DNA of 64,000 nucleotides, taken from the NCBI RefSeq assembly GCF_004801905.1, contig NZ_SSSN01000003.1, forward strand, positions 310,001 through 374,000. Direction: 5' to 3'. This stretch comes from Orlajensenia flava (GTDB taxonomy: Bacteria; Actinomycetota; Actinomycetes; Actinomycetales; Microbacteriaceae). A model generated the notes under the pieces. That model did no database searches, was not told where the DNA came from, and was given only the letters and a program-made list of their open reading frames with translations. The position numbers and the translations under genes are program-made. Positions 9,901 through 17,994 of the stretch are shown one piece after another (position 1 is the first letter of the stretch; the number at the start of each line of letters is the position of its first letter).

Positions 9901-9949
9901 AGAAACCCGCTCGCGCGAGCTCGGTGAGACTGAACGGCGTCGAGGTCAT
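6935..9949 (-). CDS. glnE: Bifunctional glutamine synthetase adenylyltransferase/deadenylase
   Basis: 1004 residues. Adds AMP to, or removes it from, the glutamine synthetase tyrosine in response to nitrogen status. It has the two nucleotidyltransferase domains of the family: the N-terminal one with ELNYVSDVDVIFVGG near residue 230 and the C-terminal one with GELGFGSDADVIHVF near residue 730, each keeping the SDxDV metal-binding acids. Start at ATG 9949 (MTSTPFSLTELARAGF); the longer upstream frame overlaps glnA2 and has no family-like sequence. Starts 22 nt after the glnA2 stop, so glnA2-glnE form an operon facing glnA. Confidence 0.96.
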   Translation of the reverse strand: MTSTPFSLTELARAGFSDLTSAAADLAELEHGVVTDARELLPAFAHAADPDTALGCTLALGRQADGELRRILSRTDAAERLIRLVGASPGFGEFFLRHPRELDVLRHPLSVLPAADALRRDLTAAAVDAAPNEAPGDERGWRRLRVRYRAWLARVASFDLEQEDPVAGLDDVAACLSDLASAALDAALELARGAVSRADDAPAVPGTYPRAQVAAVELAVIGMGKAGARELNYVSDVDVIFVGGVREGSDLEPSRAIDIATRLAMLMTRAIGQSALEPPLWEVDANLRPEGKDGALVRSLESHLAYYERWAKSWEFQALLKANPLAGDAELGRRYIEAIWPKVWTGASREGFVESVQRMRERVTRNIPSDEVDVQIKLGPGGLRDIEFTVQLLELVHGQTDAAVRERGTLPALEALAAQSYIGRAEAAEFSRDYRVLRLMEHRLQLKNLSRTHLMPRDEAGRRTLARATGLATGADSLTTLWQDLKHRVRGLHERLFYRPLLSAVASMPFEGMALTSAQAEARLAAIGFTDPHGALAHIAALTGGVSRRASIQRHLIPVMLQWFADGADPDYGLLVFRRLSDSLGSSHWYLRMLRDSSGAAQRLTRVLSSSRYVGELLERIPESVAWLEDEVNLRPRSTDALREETAAIIARHDSRDAAAPVLRAMRRREVLRLAIAAILDVITVAELGRALRDVTAATISSILEVIRGGDDGIEFATIAMGRFGGGELGFGSDADVIHVFRATTLDSEAAQNRAKHIVAELNRLTVDPTLPLDLDIDLRPEGKNGPVARSLDSYRAYYARWSLTWEAQALLRAHAIAGDVALGHDFHLLADETRYPVELSENAVREIRRIKARVENERLPLGADPTRHLKLGRGSLSDVEWLVQLLQLQHAAELPSLRTTSTLNALAAAQAADLIDGADAEILRAAWIIASRARSAMTLWTNRTADVLPSDRVQLEGVARILAYPPGSSSQLEQDYLSATRRARVVFERLFYGEPQRTTPTTG

Positions 9950-9971
9950 CCGTCGTGTCGGCCGCGGGGGC

Positions 9972-11309
9972 TCAGAGGATCTCGAGGTTCGAGCGCAACT
10001 CCCAGGCGGTGACCTGCGAGCGGTACTCGCGCCACTCCTCGCGCTTGTTGGCGAGGACGTAGTTGAACACCTGTTCGCCGAGGGTCTCCGCCACGAGCTC
10101 CGACTCCTCCATATAAGCCACAGCGTGGTCGAGGCTCGCCGGGAGTGACGCGTAGCCCAAGGCACGACGCTCGGTGTCACTCAGGGCCCACACGTTGTCC
10201 TCGGCTTCGGCCGGGAGCTCGTAGCCCTCCTCGATGCCCTTGAGCCCGGCGGCGAGCATGAGCGAGTAGGCCAGGTACGGATTGGCGGCCGAGTCGATCG
10301 CGCGGTACTCGATGCGTGCGCTCTGCCCCTTGCCGGGCTTGTACAGCGGAACGCGGATGAGAGCCGAGCGGTTGTTGTGACCCCAGCAGACGAAACTCGG
10401 AGCCTCGCCCCCGCCCCAGAGTCGCTTGTAGGAGTTGACGAACTGGTTGGTGACCGCCGTGATCTCGGGGGCGTGCCTGAGCAGCCCCGCGATGAACTGA
10501 CGCCCGGTCTTGGAGAGCTGGTACTGGGCCCCGGCCTCGTAGAACGCGTTGGCGTCGCCCTCGAACAGCGACATGTGCGTGTGCATGCCCGACCCGGGCT
10601 TGTCGGAGAACGGTTTCGGCATGAACGTCGCGTACACGCCCTGCTCGATCGCGACCTCCTTGATGACCGTGCGGAAGGTCATCACGTTGTCGGCCGTCGT
10701 CAGCGCGTCTGCGTAGCGCAGGTCGATCTCGTTCTGACCCGGGCCGGCCTCGTGGTGGCTGAACTCGACCGAGATGCCGAGGTCCTCGAGCATGCGCACG
10801 GAGCGGCGGCGGAAGTCGTGAGCCGTTCCGCCGGGCACGTTGTCGAAGTAGCCGGCCGAGTCGACGGGCTCGGGCCCGTGCTCGCCGAACTTGCTCGACT
10901 TCAGCAGGTAGAACTCGATCTCGGGATGCGTGTAGAAGGTGAAGCCGCGATCGGCCGCCTTCTCGAGGGTGCGCTTGAGCACGTTGCGGGGGTCTGCGAC
11001 CGCCGGCTGGCCGTCGGGAGTCGTGATGTCGCAGAACATGCGCGCGGTGGGGTCGACGTCGCCGCGCCACGGCAGGATCTGGAAGGTCGTGGGGTCGGGA
11101 TGGGCGAGCAGGTCGGACTCGAACGTGCGGGTCAGACCTTCGATGGCTGAGCCGTCGAATCCGAGTCCTTCGGCGAATGCGCCCTCGACCTCAGCCGGGG
11201 CGATCGCCACCGATTTGAGGGTGCCGACCACATCGGTGAACCACAGTCGGATGAACTTGACCCCTCGTTCCTCGATCGTGCGAAGAACGAAGTCGCGCTG
11301 CTTATCCAT
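9972..11309 (-). CDS. glnA2: Glutamine synthetase, GlnA2 type
   Basis: 445 residues. Second type I glutamine synthetase homologue, shorter than GlnA and close in length to mycobacterial GlnA2. It keeps the catalytic signatures (FDGSAIEGLTRTFESD, NEIDLRYADAL, PKPFSDKPGSGMHTHMSLFEG). In place of the LYELPPEE adenylylation loop it has EGYELPAEAEDNVWAL, so control by GlnE is uncertain. The start has a GAAAGGG ribosome-binding site. Operon with glnE. Whether it makes glutamine or acts on another amine, as some GlnA-like proteins do, cannot be told from sequence alone. Confidence 0.93.
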   Translation of the reverse strand: MDKQRDFVLRTIEERGVKFIRLWFTDVVGTLKSVAIAPAEVEGAFAEGLGFDGSAIEGLTRTFESDLLAHPDPTTFQILPWRGDVDPTARMFCDITTPDGQPAVADPRNVLKRTLEKAADRGFTFYTHPEIEFYLLKSSKFGEHGPEPVDSAGYFDNVPGGTAHDFRRRSVRMLEDLGISVEFSHHEAGPGQNEIDLRYADALTTADNVMTFRTVIKEVAIEQGVYATFMPKPFSDKPGSGMHTHMSLFEGDANAFYEAGAQYQLSKTGRQFIAGLLRHAPEITAVTNQFVNSYKRLWGGGEAPSFVCWGHNNRSALIRVPLYKPGKGQSARIEYRAIDSAANPYLAYSLMLAAGLKGIEEGYELPAEAEDNVWALSDTERRALGYASLPASLDHAVAYMEESELVAETLGEQVFNYVLANKREEWREYRSQVTAWELRSNLEIL

Positions 11310-11334
11310 CCCGGCCCTTTCTCGTACCGGCTCA

Positions 11335-11340
11335 ACACTA
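11335..11340 (-). promoter_or_regulatory. Candidate -10 of glnA2-glnE
   Basis: TAGTGT on the minus strand. A start about 7 nt downstream leaves a leader of roughly 18 nt containing the GAAAGGG ribosome-binding site. It is 18 bp from the divergent panB -10, so the two promoters are packed back to back. Confidence 0.4.
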
Positions 11341-11358
11341 CTGACTCCGCCCCGTCGT

Positions 11359-11364
11359 TAGACT
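11359..11364 (+). promoter_or_regulatory. -10 hexamer of panB, predicted leaderless
   Basis: TAGACT, then 7 nt, then the panB ATG. No Shine-Dalgarno sequence lies between. Confidence 0.5.
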
Positions 11365-11371
11365 CGGTGAC

Positions 11372-12247
11372 ATGCCAGAGCAGCCCCCTTCCGCGCCCGC
11401 CGCCGAAGAGACCAACCCCTACGGCGGAGCGGCCGCGACGGCACCCGGACCGCGCCGCGTTCGCACCAGGCACTTCCAGAACGCCAAGGCCAACGGCATC
11501 CCGATCACGGGCCTCACCAGCTACGACCAGATGACCGCACGCATCTTCGACCAGGCCGGCGTCGACTTCCTGCTGGTGGGCGACTCGGCCGGCAACAACG
11601 TGTTCGGCTACGAAACGACGCTCCCCGTGACGGTCGACGAACTCATCCCCCTCACGCGCGCCGTCGCGCACGCGGTGTCTCGAGCGTTCGTGGTCGCCGA
11701 CATGCCGTTCGGCTCCTACGAGAGCGGCCCGGAGGAGGCGCTGCACACCGCCGTCCGCTTCATGAAGGAGACGGGTGCACACGCCGTGAAGCTCGAGGGC
11801 GGCGTGCGCAGCCACAAGCAGATCCGTCGCATCGTGGGTGCCGGCATTCCGGTCATGGCGCACATCGGCTTCACACCGCAGAGCGAGCACGGCCTCGGCG
11901 GCCACATCATCCAGGGCAGGGGCGACAGCGCTCAACAGCTGCTCGACGACGCCATCGCGGTCCAGGAGGCCGGCGCGTTCGCGGTCGTACTCGAGATGGT
12001 TCCCTCGGGCATCGCCGCTGAGGTCACCAAGCGTCTCGACATCCCCACCATCGGAGTGGGTGCGGGTCCCGATGTCGACGGCCAGCTGTTGGTCTGGACG
12101 GACTTCGCCGGAATGAGCGACGGGCGCGTGCCCAAGTTCGTGCGTCAGTACGCGAACGTCCGGCAGGTGCTCTTCGACGCGGTCACCGCGTATCGGGCGG
12201 ATGTCGAGTCGGGCGCGTACCCCGCGCCCGAGCATTCCTACGAGTAG
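11372..12247 (+). CDS. panB: Ketopantoate hydroxymethyltransferase
   Basis: 291 residues. Converts 3-methyl-2-oxobutanoate to ketopantoate with methylene-tetrahydrofolate, the first committed step of pantothenate and CoA synthesis. The TIM-barrel signature is clear: ITGLTSYDQMTARIFDQAG, metal-binding VGDSAGNNVFGYETTLPVT, VKLEGG and PTIGVGAGPDVDGQLLVW. The first roughly 30 residues are a low-complexity Pro/Ala/Glu extension found in many actinobacterial versions. Single gene, divergent from glnA2-glnE. Confidence 0.96.
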   Translation: MPEQPPSAPAAEETNPYGGAAATAPGPRRVRTRHFQNAKANGIPITGLTSYDQMTARIFDQAGVDFLLVGDSAGNNVFGYETTLPVTVDELIPLTRAVAHAVSRAFVVADMPFGSYESGPEEALHTAVRFMKETGAHAVKLEGGVRSHKQIRRIVGAGIPVMAHIGFTPQSEHGLGGHIIQGRGDSAQQLLDDAIAVQEAGAFAVVLEMVPSGIAAEVTKRLDIPTIGVGAGPDVDGQLLVWTDFAGMSDGRVPKFVRQYANVRQVLFDAVTAYRADVESGAYPAPEHSYE

Positions 12248-12274
12248 CGCCGCCTCATCGTCGGACGGCGGTCG

Positions 12275-12460
12275 TCAGCGGTCGTCCGCTGCGTCATCCT
12301 CGGCCCACTTGGCGCTGTTCTCCCGGAGGGTCTCCAGCGCGTGCTCGGCCTCGACGTGGGTGTCGAACGGACCGACGCGATCGGCGGAGGCCGACTCGTA
12401 GCCCTGCTCGACCGCCCCGGTCTTCATGTTGTACCAGTACTTGTGCTCCGCGTCGCTCAT
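12275..12460 (-). CDS. Small SPOR-like protein
   Basis: 61 residues, acidic. Reads KYWYNMKTGAVEQGYE, then VGPFDTHVEAEHALETLREN, then a charged tail. This resembles the short actinobacterial proteins annotated as SPOR-domain-like: an aromatic start, a G-P-F turn, then an amphipathic helix. No signal peptide or membrane segment, so it should be cytoplasmic. Function unknown. Convergent with panB and divergent from ppgK. Start supported by TAGGAT 6 nt upstream. Confidence 0.75.
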   Translation of the reverse strand: MSDAEHKYWYNMKTGAVEQGYESASADRVGPFDTHVEAEHALETLRENSAKWAEDDAADDR

Positions 12461-12466
12461 GACCCG

Positions 12467-12472
12467 ATCCTA
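12467..12472 (-). promoter_or_regulatory. -10 hexamer of the SPOR-like gene, predicted leaderless
   Basis: TAGGAT on the minus strand, 6 nt before the ATG at 12460. Confidence 0.45.
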
Positions 12473-12487
12473 CGGCTGGCGTGACGA

Positions 12488-12493
12488 TAGTGT
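12488..12493 (+). promoter_or_regulatory. -10 hexamer of ppgK, predicted leaderless
   Basis: TAGTGT, then 6 nt, then ATG at 12500. Together with the opposite hexamer at 12467-12472, the two divergent start codons are separated by only 39 bp. Confidence 0.45.
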
Positions 12494-12499
12494 TTCCCC

Positions 12500-13249
12500 A
12501 TGGCAGCGAAGCACGCGATCGGGATCGACATCGGCGGAACGGGCATCAAGGGGGCGGTCGTCGACCTGAGCAGTGGTGAACTCGTCACCGATCGCATCAA
12601 GCTCGCCACGCCGGAGGGCGGCGAGCCGGGCGACATCGTCGCGACCACCAAGGAACTGCTCGGCAAGATCGACCAGAGCGAAGGCGACCTGGTCATCGGC
12701 GTGTGCTTCCCCGCCGTCGTGAAGAACGGACGCACGATGTCGGCCGCCAACGTCTCGAAGAAGTGGATCGGCCTCGAGGCCGAGAAGCTGTTCGAGAAGG
12801 AGCTCGGGCGCGATATCCACTTCGTCAACGACGCGGATGCCGCCGGCTACGCCGAGACGAGGTTCGGGGCGGCCAAGGATGTCAAGGGCGTTGTGCTGCT
12901 CACCACTCTCGGAACCGGCATCGGATCGGCGCTCATCAACGACGGCGTCCTCGTTCCCAACACGGAGCTGGGTCACCTCGAGCTCGACGGCCACGACGCT
13001 GAGAAGAAGGCGGCCTACTCCGCCATGGAACGCGAGGACCTCGACTGGAAGCACTGGGGCAAGAGACTCCAGAAGTACTACAGCCACCTCGAGATGCTGT
13101 TCACGCCCGACCTGTTCGTCGTGGGCGGCGGAGTGTCCAAGCACTACGAGGACTTCTTCCCCTATCTCGACCTGAACACCAAGATCGTTCCCGCGGTTCA
13201 CCGCAACAACGCGGGCATCCTGGGGGCGGCTGCGCTCGCCAGCGCGTGA
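12500..13249 (+). CDS. ppgK: Polyphosphate glucokinase (ROK family)
   Basis: 249 residues. Phosphorylates glucose using polyphosphate, and often ATP. N-terminal phosphate-binding GIDIGGTGIKGAVVDL, the catalytic acid in FVNDADAAGYAE, a second glycine-rich LTTLGTGIGSALI, and the PPGK-type C-terminus EREDLDWKHWGKRLQKYY. The ROK Cys-rich zinc motif is absent, as is usual for PPGK. Compact length is typical. The start follows a TAGTGT -10 box by 6 nt. Confidence 0.93.
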   Translation: MAAKHAIGIDIGGTGIKGAVVDLSSGELVTDRIKLATPEGGEPGDIVATTKELLGKIDQSEGDLVIGVCFPAVVKNGRTMSAANVSKKWIGLEAEKLFEKELGRDIHFVNDADAAGYAETRFGAAKDVKGVVLLTTLGTGIGSALINDGVLVPNTELGHLELDGHDAEKKAAYSAMEREDLDWKHWGKRLQKYYSHLEMLFTPDLFVVGGGVSKHYEDFFPYLDLNTKIVPAVHRNNAGILGAAALASA

Positions 13250-13253
13250 GCAG

Positions 13254-13295
13254 TCCGTAAGCATCTCCCTGCCCGGCGTGAGGAATGCGTGAGGA
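13254..13295 (+). promoter_or_regulatory. Candidate KdpE operator: direct repeats
   Basis: GCGTGAGGA occurs at 13276-13284 and again at 13287-13295, an 11-bp period typical of OmpR-family regulators. A weaker related element, CCGTAAGCA, lies at 13255-13263, about 21 bp upstream of the first. It sits between ppgK and the kdp genes. A weak AAATCT hexamer near 13324 could be the -10. Assignment to KdpE is inferred from position. Confidence 0.35.
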
Positions 13296-13385
13296 TCGGC
13301 GGATGCCGACCCCCTGAGCGATCAAATCTCTGATGTGGCCGACGGCCACCGCGTGTTCGCACGTGCCTGCCGGATCGGAGTACCA

Positions 13386-13469
13386 GTGCTCGACATCGTC
13401 TATCTCGCCGGGGTGATCGTCCTCGCGGCGATCGTCGCCCTCGTCGCCAAGGGGGTCGAGCGGCTGTGA
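13386..13469 (+). CDS. 27-residue membrane peptide coupled to kdpF
   Basis: Too short for usual gene callers. GTG start, CGGAG ribosome-binding site 5 nt upstream (13376-13380), 27 residues: a short acidic start ([10 protein letters not shown]), a hydrophobic segment of about 17 residues, then a basic end KGVERL. Its TGA overlaps the GTG of kdpF (GTGA, 13466-13469), so the two should be translationally coupled. The shape is like KdpF: one helix followed by a charged R/E/L tail. It is not part of the canonical KdpFABC complex. Possible roles are a second small Kdp subunit or just a coupling leader. Confidence 0.6.
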   Translation: MLDIVYLAGVIVLAAIVALVAKGVERL

Positions 13470-13555
13470 TCGTCATCGACGTCATCGCCGGGCTGCTCGC
13501 GGTGGCGGCCATCGCCTACCTCGTCTACGCGCTCGTGCGCCCCGAGAGGCTCTGA
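13466..13555 (+). CDS. kdpF: Potassium-transporting ATPase small subunit KdpF
   Basis: 29 residues, GTG start. One membrane helix ([18 protein letters not shown]) ending in the family tail RPERL. KdpF stabilises the KdpABC complex in the membrane. Its start overlaps the preceding small ORF and its TGA shares one base with the kdpA ATG (TGATG), so it is tightly coupled on both sides. Confidence 0.88.
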   Translation: MIVIDVIAGLLAVAAIAYLVYALVRPERL

Positions 13556-15231
13556 TGCCTCCGCTCGTGCAGTTCGTGCTGCAACTCGCAACGCTGATCC
13601 TCGTTCTCGCGATCGCGTATCGTCCGCTCGGGGACTACATGGCCGCCGTGTACACCGGGACACGCCACCTGCGTGTCGAGCGGGGGCTGTACCGGCTGAT
13701 CGGCGTACAGCCCGACGGCGAGCAGAGCTGGCCCGCCTATTTGCGGAGCGTGCTGGCGTTCTCCGTGGTCGGGATCGTCATCGTCTACGCCATGCAACGG
13801 CTTCAGGAATGGCTTCCGTGGGCGCTCGGGCTGCCCGCTGTCGGCGAGTCCCTCTCCTTCAACACGGCGATCTCCTTCGTCACCAACACCAACTGGCAGT
13901 CCTACTCCCCCGAGCTCACGCTGGGGTACTCCGTGCAGCTGGCCGGCCTGGCCGTGCAGAACTTCGTCTCGGCCGCGGTCGGCATCGCTGTGGCCGTCGC
14001 TCTCGTGCGCGGTCTGGCCCGAACGCGCAGCGGTACCCTCGGCAATTTCTGGGTCGACCTGATGCGTGGAACCGTGCGAATCCTCGTGCCTCTCTCGGTC
14101 GTCTTCGCGATCATGCTCATCGCCGGAGGCGTCATCCAGAACCTCGACGGCTTCCGTGAGATCACGACGCTGACTGGCGCCGGCCAGACGCTGCCCGGCG
14201 GTCCGGTCGCGTCGCAGGAGGCGATCAAGGAGCTCGGGACGAACGGCGGAGGGTTCTTCAATGCCAACTCCGCACACCCGTTCGAGAACCCGACGCCGTG
14301 GACGAACATGCTGCAGATCGTGATGATGCTGCTGATCCCGGTCGCGTTGACGCGGACCTTCGGGCGCATGGTCGGCGACCTCCGCCAGGGCTACGCCATC
14401 CTCGCCACGATGGGCGTGCTGTTCATCACTTCGGCGGCCCTCATGACCGCTGCCGAACTGGCCGGAGCCGGGTCGGCTCCGGCCGCGGCAGGCGGTGCCA
14501 TGGAAGGCAAGGAGGCCCGGTTCGGCATCATCGGCTCGACGCTGTTCGGCACGACGAGCACGATCACCTCCACGGGGGCTGTCGACTCGATGCACGACAG
14601 CTACACCGCGTTCGGTGGCGGGATGGCCATGGTGAACATGATGCTCGGCGAGGTCGCGCCCGGTGGAGTGGGTGCTGGCCTCTACGGCCTGTTGGTGATC
14701 GCGGTGCTCGCGGTCTTCCTGGCCGGACTGATGGTCGGACGCACCCCCGAGTACCTGGGCAAGAAGATCGGAGCGCGCGAGATCAAACTCGCGGGGCTGT
14801 ACATCCTCGTGACTCCCGCCCTCGTCCTCATCGGCACCGCGTTGAGCTTCGCGATCCCCGCCGTGCGGAACGACGTCACGTCGACGAGCATCTGGAACCC
14901 CAGGCTCCACGGGTTCTCCGAGGTGCTCTACGCCTTCACCTCGGCGGCCAACAACAACGGCTCGGCCTTCGCCGGGCTGACCGCGAACACCCCGTGGCTC
15001 AACACAGCACTGGGCGTCGCGATGTTCCTGGGGCGGTTCCTGCCGATCATCTTCGTGCTCGCGCTGGCGGGTTCACTCGCCTCTCGCGACCGTGTGCCGG
15101 CGACCGCGGGCACTCTACCGACGCACCGGCCGCTCTTCGTGGGCTTGACCATCGGTACGGTGCTGCTCGTCTCCGCTCTGACCTACTTTCCCGTTCTCGC
15201 GCTGGGTCCCCTGGCTGAAGGGCTGAACTGA
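13555..15231 (+). CDS. kdpA: Potassium-transporting ATPase subunit KdpA
   Basis: 558 residues. The K+-channel-like subunit that binds and passes potassium. About ten hydrophobic segments; selectivity-filter-like segments are visible, for example [33 protein letters not shown] and [12 protein letters not shown], all hallmarks of KdpA. Length matches the family. First large gene of kdpFABC, one base overlapping kdpF and 1 nt before kdpB. Confidence 0.97.
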   Translation: MPPLVQFVLQLATLILVLAIAYRPLGDYMAAVYTGTRHLRVERGLYRLIGVQPDGEQSWPAYLRSVLAFSVVGIVIVYAMQRLQEWLPWALGLPAVGESLSFNTAISFVTNTNWQSYSPELTLGYSVQLAGLAVQNFVSAAVGIAVAVALVRGLARTRSGTLGNFWVDLMRGTVRILVPLSVVFAIMLIAGGVIQNLDGFREITTLTGAGQTLPGGPVASQEAIKELGTNGGGFFNANSAHPFENPTPWTNMLQIVMMLLIPVALTRTFGRMVGDLRQGYAILATMGVLFITSAALMTAAELAGAGSAPAAAGGAMEGKEARFGIIGSTLFGTTSTITSTGAVDSMHDSYTAFGGGMAMVNMMLGEVAPGGVGAGLYGLLVIAVLAVFLAGLMVGRTPEYLGKKIGAREIKLAGLYILVTPALVLIGTALSFAIPAVRNDVTSTSIWNPRLHGFSEVLYAFTSAANNNGSAFAGLTANTPWLNTALGVAMFLGRFLPIIFVLALAGSLASRDRVPATAGTLPTHRPLFVGLTIGTVLLVSALTYFPVLALGPLAEGLN

Positions 15232-15232
15232 C

Positions 15233-17359
15233 ATGACCACCATCTCCACGCGCCACCCGGCTGCGCCCTCCCGTGCGGGAGCAGGCACGTTCTCGCCCCG
15301 ACAGTTGCTGCGTGCCCTGCCCGCCGCCGTGCGCAAGCTCGATCCGCGCTCGATGTGGCGCAACCCCGTGATGTTCATCGTCGAGGTCGGCGCGGCTCTG
15401 ACGACCGTGCTCGCAGTCCTCGAGCCGTTCACCGGATCGGGCGCCGCTCTCGTCCCGACCTTCACGGCCGGGATCGCGGCGTGGCTCTGGCTCACGGTGA
15501 TCTTCGCCAACCTCGCCGAGTCGGTTGCGGAGGATCGAGGCAAGGCGCAGGCCGCGAGCCTCCGCTCCACCCGTACCTCGACGCTCGCGCTGCGCGTTAC
15601 GGGATACGACGAGAAGACGGATGCCGGAGCTCAGCAATCCGCCGTGACCGAGGTCTCCAGCGCCGACCTGCGTCTCGGCGACGTGGTGGTGGTCTCCGCC
15701 GGACAGGTGATTCCGGGCGACGGCGACATCATCTGGGGCATCGCGTCAGTAGACGAGTCCGCCATCACCGGAGAATCGGCGCCGGTGGTGCGCGAGTCGG
15801 GTGGGGACCGCAGTGCGGTGACGGGAGGAACCCGGGTGCTCTCCGACCGGATCGTCGTTGCGATCACGTCCAAGCCGGGTGAGACCTTCGTCGACCGGAT
15901 GATCAGGCTCGTCGAGGGTGCCGCACGACAGAAGACGCCGAATGAGATCGCACTCAACATCCTACTGGCCGCCCTGTCGATCGTCTTCGTGGTCGTCGTG
16001 CTCACGCTCGGGCCGATCGCCGGCTACTCGGATGCCGCGCCCTCGGTCGCGGTGCTCATCGCCCTTCTCGTGTGCCTCATCCCGACTACTATCGGAGCCC
16101 TTCTCTCGGCGATCGGCATCGCCGGAATGGACCGCCTCGTGCAGCACAATGTGCTCGCCATGTCGGGCCGGGCGGTGGAAGCGGCAGGAGATGTCACCAC
16201 CCTCCTGCTGGACAAGACCGGCACCATCACCTACGGCAACCGGCGCGCGTCGGAGTTCCTGGCCCTCACGGGTGTGCCCGCATCCGACTTGGTCGATGCC
16301 GCGCGGGCCTCCTCGACGAGCGATCCGACTCCGGAGGGCACCTCGGTGGTCGAGCTCGCCGACGAGCTGGGTGCGACCGTGGCCGATGCTGCTGACGCGA
16401 CCGTGGTGCCGTTCACGGCGCAGACCCGCATGAGCGGCCTCGACCATCCGGACGGCGGTGCCGTGCGCAAGGGAGCCGTTTCCTCCATCACCGCGTGGGT
16501 CGCCGAGACCGATCCCCTCTCGGACGGTCTAGCGGCCGAGTTGGATGCCATCGTCACGGGCGTCTCCTCCAGCGGGGGCACGCCCCTCGCCGTAGCCGTC
16601 CGCGACACCTACGGTCATGCGCGCGTTTTGGGTGTCATCCACCTCAAGGACATCGTGAAGGACGGCCTCGTCGATCGGTTCGCGGACCTGCGTCGCATGG
16701 GCATCCGCACCGTCATGATCACGGGCGACAATCCGCTGACCGCCCGAGCGATCGCGGCCGAGGCCGGGGTCGACGACTTCTTGGCCGAGGCCACTCCCGA
16801 GGACAAGCTCGCGCTGATCCGACGCGAGCAGGAGGGCGGCAACCTCGTCGCGATGACCGGTGACGGTACCAACGACGCCCCCGCGCTCGCTCAGGCAGAC
16901 GTGGGGGTGGCGATGAACACCGGCACGTCCGCGGCGAAGGAGGCCGGCAACATGGTCGATCTCGACTCCGACCCGACGAAGCTCATAGACATCGTGCGCA
17001 TCGGCAAGCAGCTCCTCATCACGCGGGGGTCGCTGACCACGTTCTCGATCGCCAATGACGTCGCGAAGTACTTCGCGATCATCCCGGCGATGTTCGCGGC
17101 CGCGTTCCCGGGACTGGAGGCGCTGAACATCATGCAGCTGCACTCCCCCGCCTCAGCCATCCTTTCGGCGATCATCTTCAACGCACTCGTGATCGTCGCG
17201 CTGATTCCTCTGGCCCTGCGCGGTGTGCGATACCGCGCCGTCGGCGCCTCTCGCATCCTGCAGCGCAATCTGCTCATCTACGGGCTCGGCGGCGTCATCG
17301 CTCCATTCATCGGCATCAAGCTCATCGACCTGCTCGTGAGCATCATCCCCGGCTTCTAG
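15233..17359 (+). CDS. kdpB: Potassium-transporting P-type ATPase subunit KdpB
   Basis: 708 residues. The ATP-hydrolysing subunit. Actuator motif ITGESAPV, phosphorylation site [10 protein letters not shown] with Asp327, the nucleotide-binding KGAV, hinge motifs [10 protein letters not shown] and [18 protein letters not shown], and several membrane helices at the N- and C-terminal ends. A roughly 20-residue longer N-terminus than the enterobacterial protein explains the shifted Asp number. Directly follows kdpA. Confidence 0.97.
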   Translation: MTTISTRHPAAPSRAGAGTFSPRQLLRALPAAVRKLDPRSMWRNPVMFIVEVGAALTTVLAVLEPFTGSGAALVPTFTAGIAAWLWLTVIFANLAESVAEDRGKAQAASLRSTRTSTLALRVTGYDEKTDAGAQQSAVTEVSSADLRLGDVVVVSAGQVIPGDGDIIWGIASVDESAITGESAPVVRESGGDRSAVTGGTRVLSDRIVVAITSKPGETFVDRMIRLVEGAARQKTPNEIALNILLAALSIVFVVVVLTLGPIAGYSDAAPSVAVLIALLVCLIPTTIGALLSAIGIAGMDRLVQHNVLAMSGRAVEAAGDVTTLLLDKTGTITYGNRRASEFLALTGVPASDLVDAARASSTSDPTPEGTSVVELADELGATVADAADATVVPFTAQTRMSGLDHPDGGAVRKGAVSSITAWVAETDPLSDGLAAELDAIVTGVSSSGGTPLAVAVRDTYGHARVLGVIHLKDIVKDGLVDRFADLRRMGIRTVMITGDNPLTARAIAAEAGVDDFLAEATPEDKLALIRREQEGGNLVAMTGDGTNDAPALAQADVGVAMNTGTSAAKEAGNMVDLDSDPTKLIDIVRIGKQLLITRGSLTTFSIANDVAKYFAIIPAMFAAAFPGLEALNIMQLHSPASAILSAIIFNALVIVALIPLALRGVRYRAVGASRILQRNLLIYGLGGVIAPFIGIKLIDLLVSIIPGF

Positions 17360-17380
17360 CCACGAAAGGACTCGACTCCC

Positions 17381-17992
17381 ATGTCAACAACGAACCGCGG
17401 CTCCTGGCGGCAGTACGCCGTTGCCATCCGCGCGATGATCGTCCTCACGATCGTTCTCGGGGTGATGTACCCGCTCGCGATCACCGTGCTCGGCCAGGTC
17501 GCCCTGCCGAGCCAGGCGCACGGCTCCCTCATCGAGCGCAACGGACAGGTCGTCGGCTCGAGCCTGATCGGCCAGTCGTTCACCGATCCCGACGGCACCG
17601 CGCTGCCGCAGTGGTTCCAGTCCCGCCCATCGGCCGCGGGAAAGGGGTACGAGGCCGGCGCGTCCGGCGGCAGCAACTACGGGCCGGAGAATCCCGACCT
17701 CCTGAAGGCGATCGCGCAGAGGAAGAAGGCGGTCTCCCAGCTCGACCGAACCGACCCCGGCCGCATCCCGGTGGACGCATTGACGGCGTCGGCCTCCGGT
17801 CTCGATCCGCACATCTCCCCCGCCTACGCCCTCGAGCAGGTGCGCCGTGTCGCTCGGGCGCACGGCCTTGATGAGGCCACTGTGCGCACGCTGGTCGAGT
17901 CTAGGATTCAAGGACGCGACCTCGGCTACCTGGGTGAGTCGACGGTCAACGTCCTCGAACTCAATCTCGCGCTGGCGGAGCTGGATCACTGA
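17381..17992 (+). CDS. kdpC: Potassium-transporting ATPase subunit KdpC
   Basis: 203 residues. One N-terminal membrane helix (about 14-36, IVLTIVLGVMYPLAITVLGQ), then an extracytoplasmic domain with family motifs GSSLIGQSF, YFQSRPSAA-type WFQSRPSAAGKGYEAGASGGSN, and SGLDPHISPAYALEQVRRVA. Increases the potassium affinity of the pump. RBS GAAAGGA upstream. Followed 2 nt later by kdpD. Confidence 0.96.
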   Translation: MSTTNRGSWRQYAVAIRAMIVLTIVLGVMYPLAITVLGQVALPSQAHGSLIERNGQVVGSSLIGQSFTDPDGTALPQWFQSRPSAAGKGYEAGASGGSNYGPENPDLLKAIAQRKKAVSQLDRTDPGRIPVDALTASASGLDPHISPAYALEQVRRVARAHGLDEATVRTLVESRIQGRDLGYLGESTVNVLELNLALAELDH

Positions 17993-17994
17993 CT

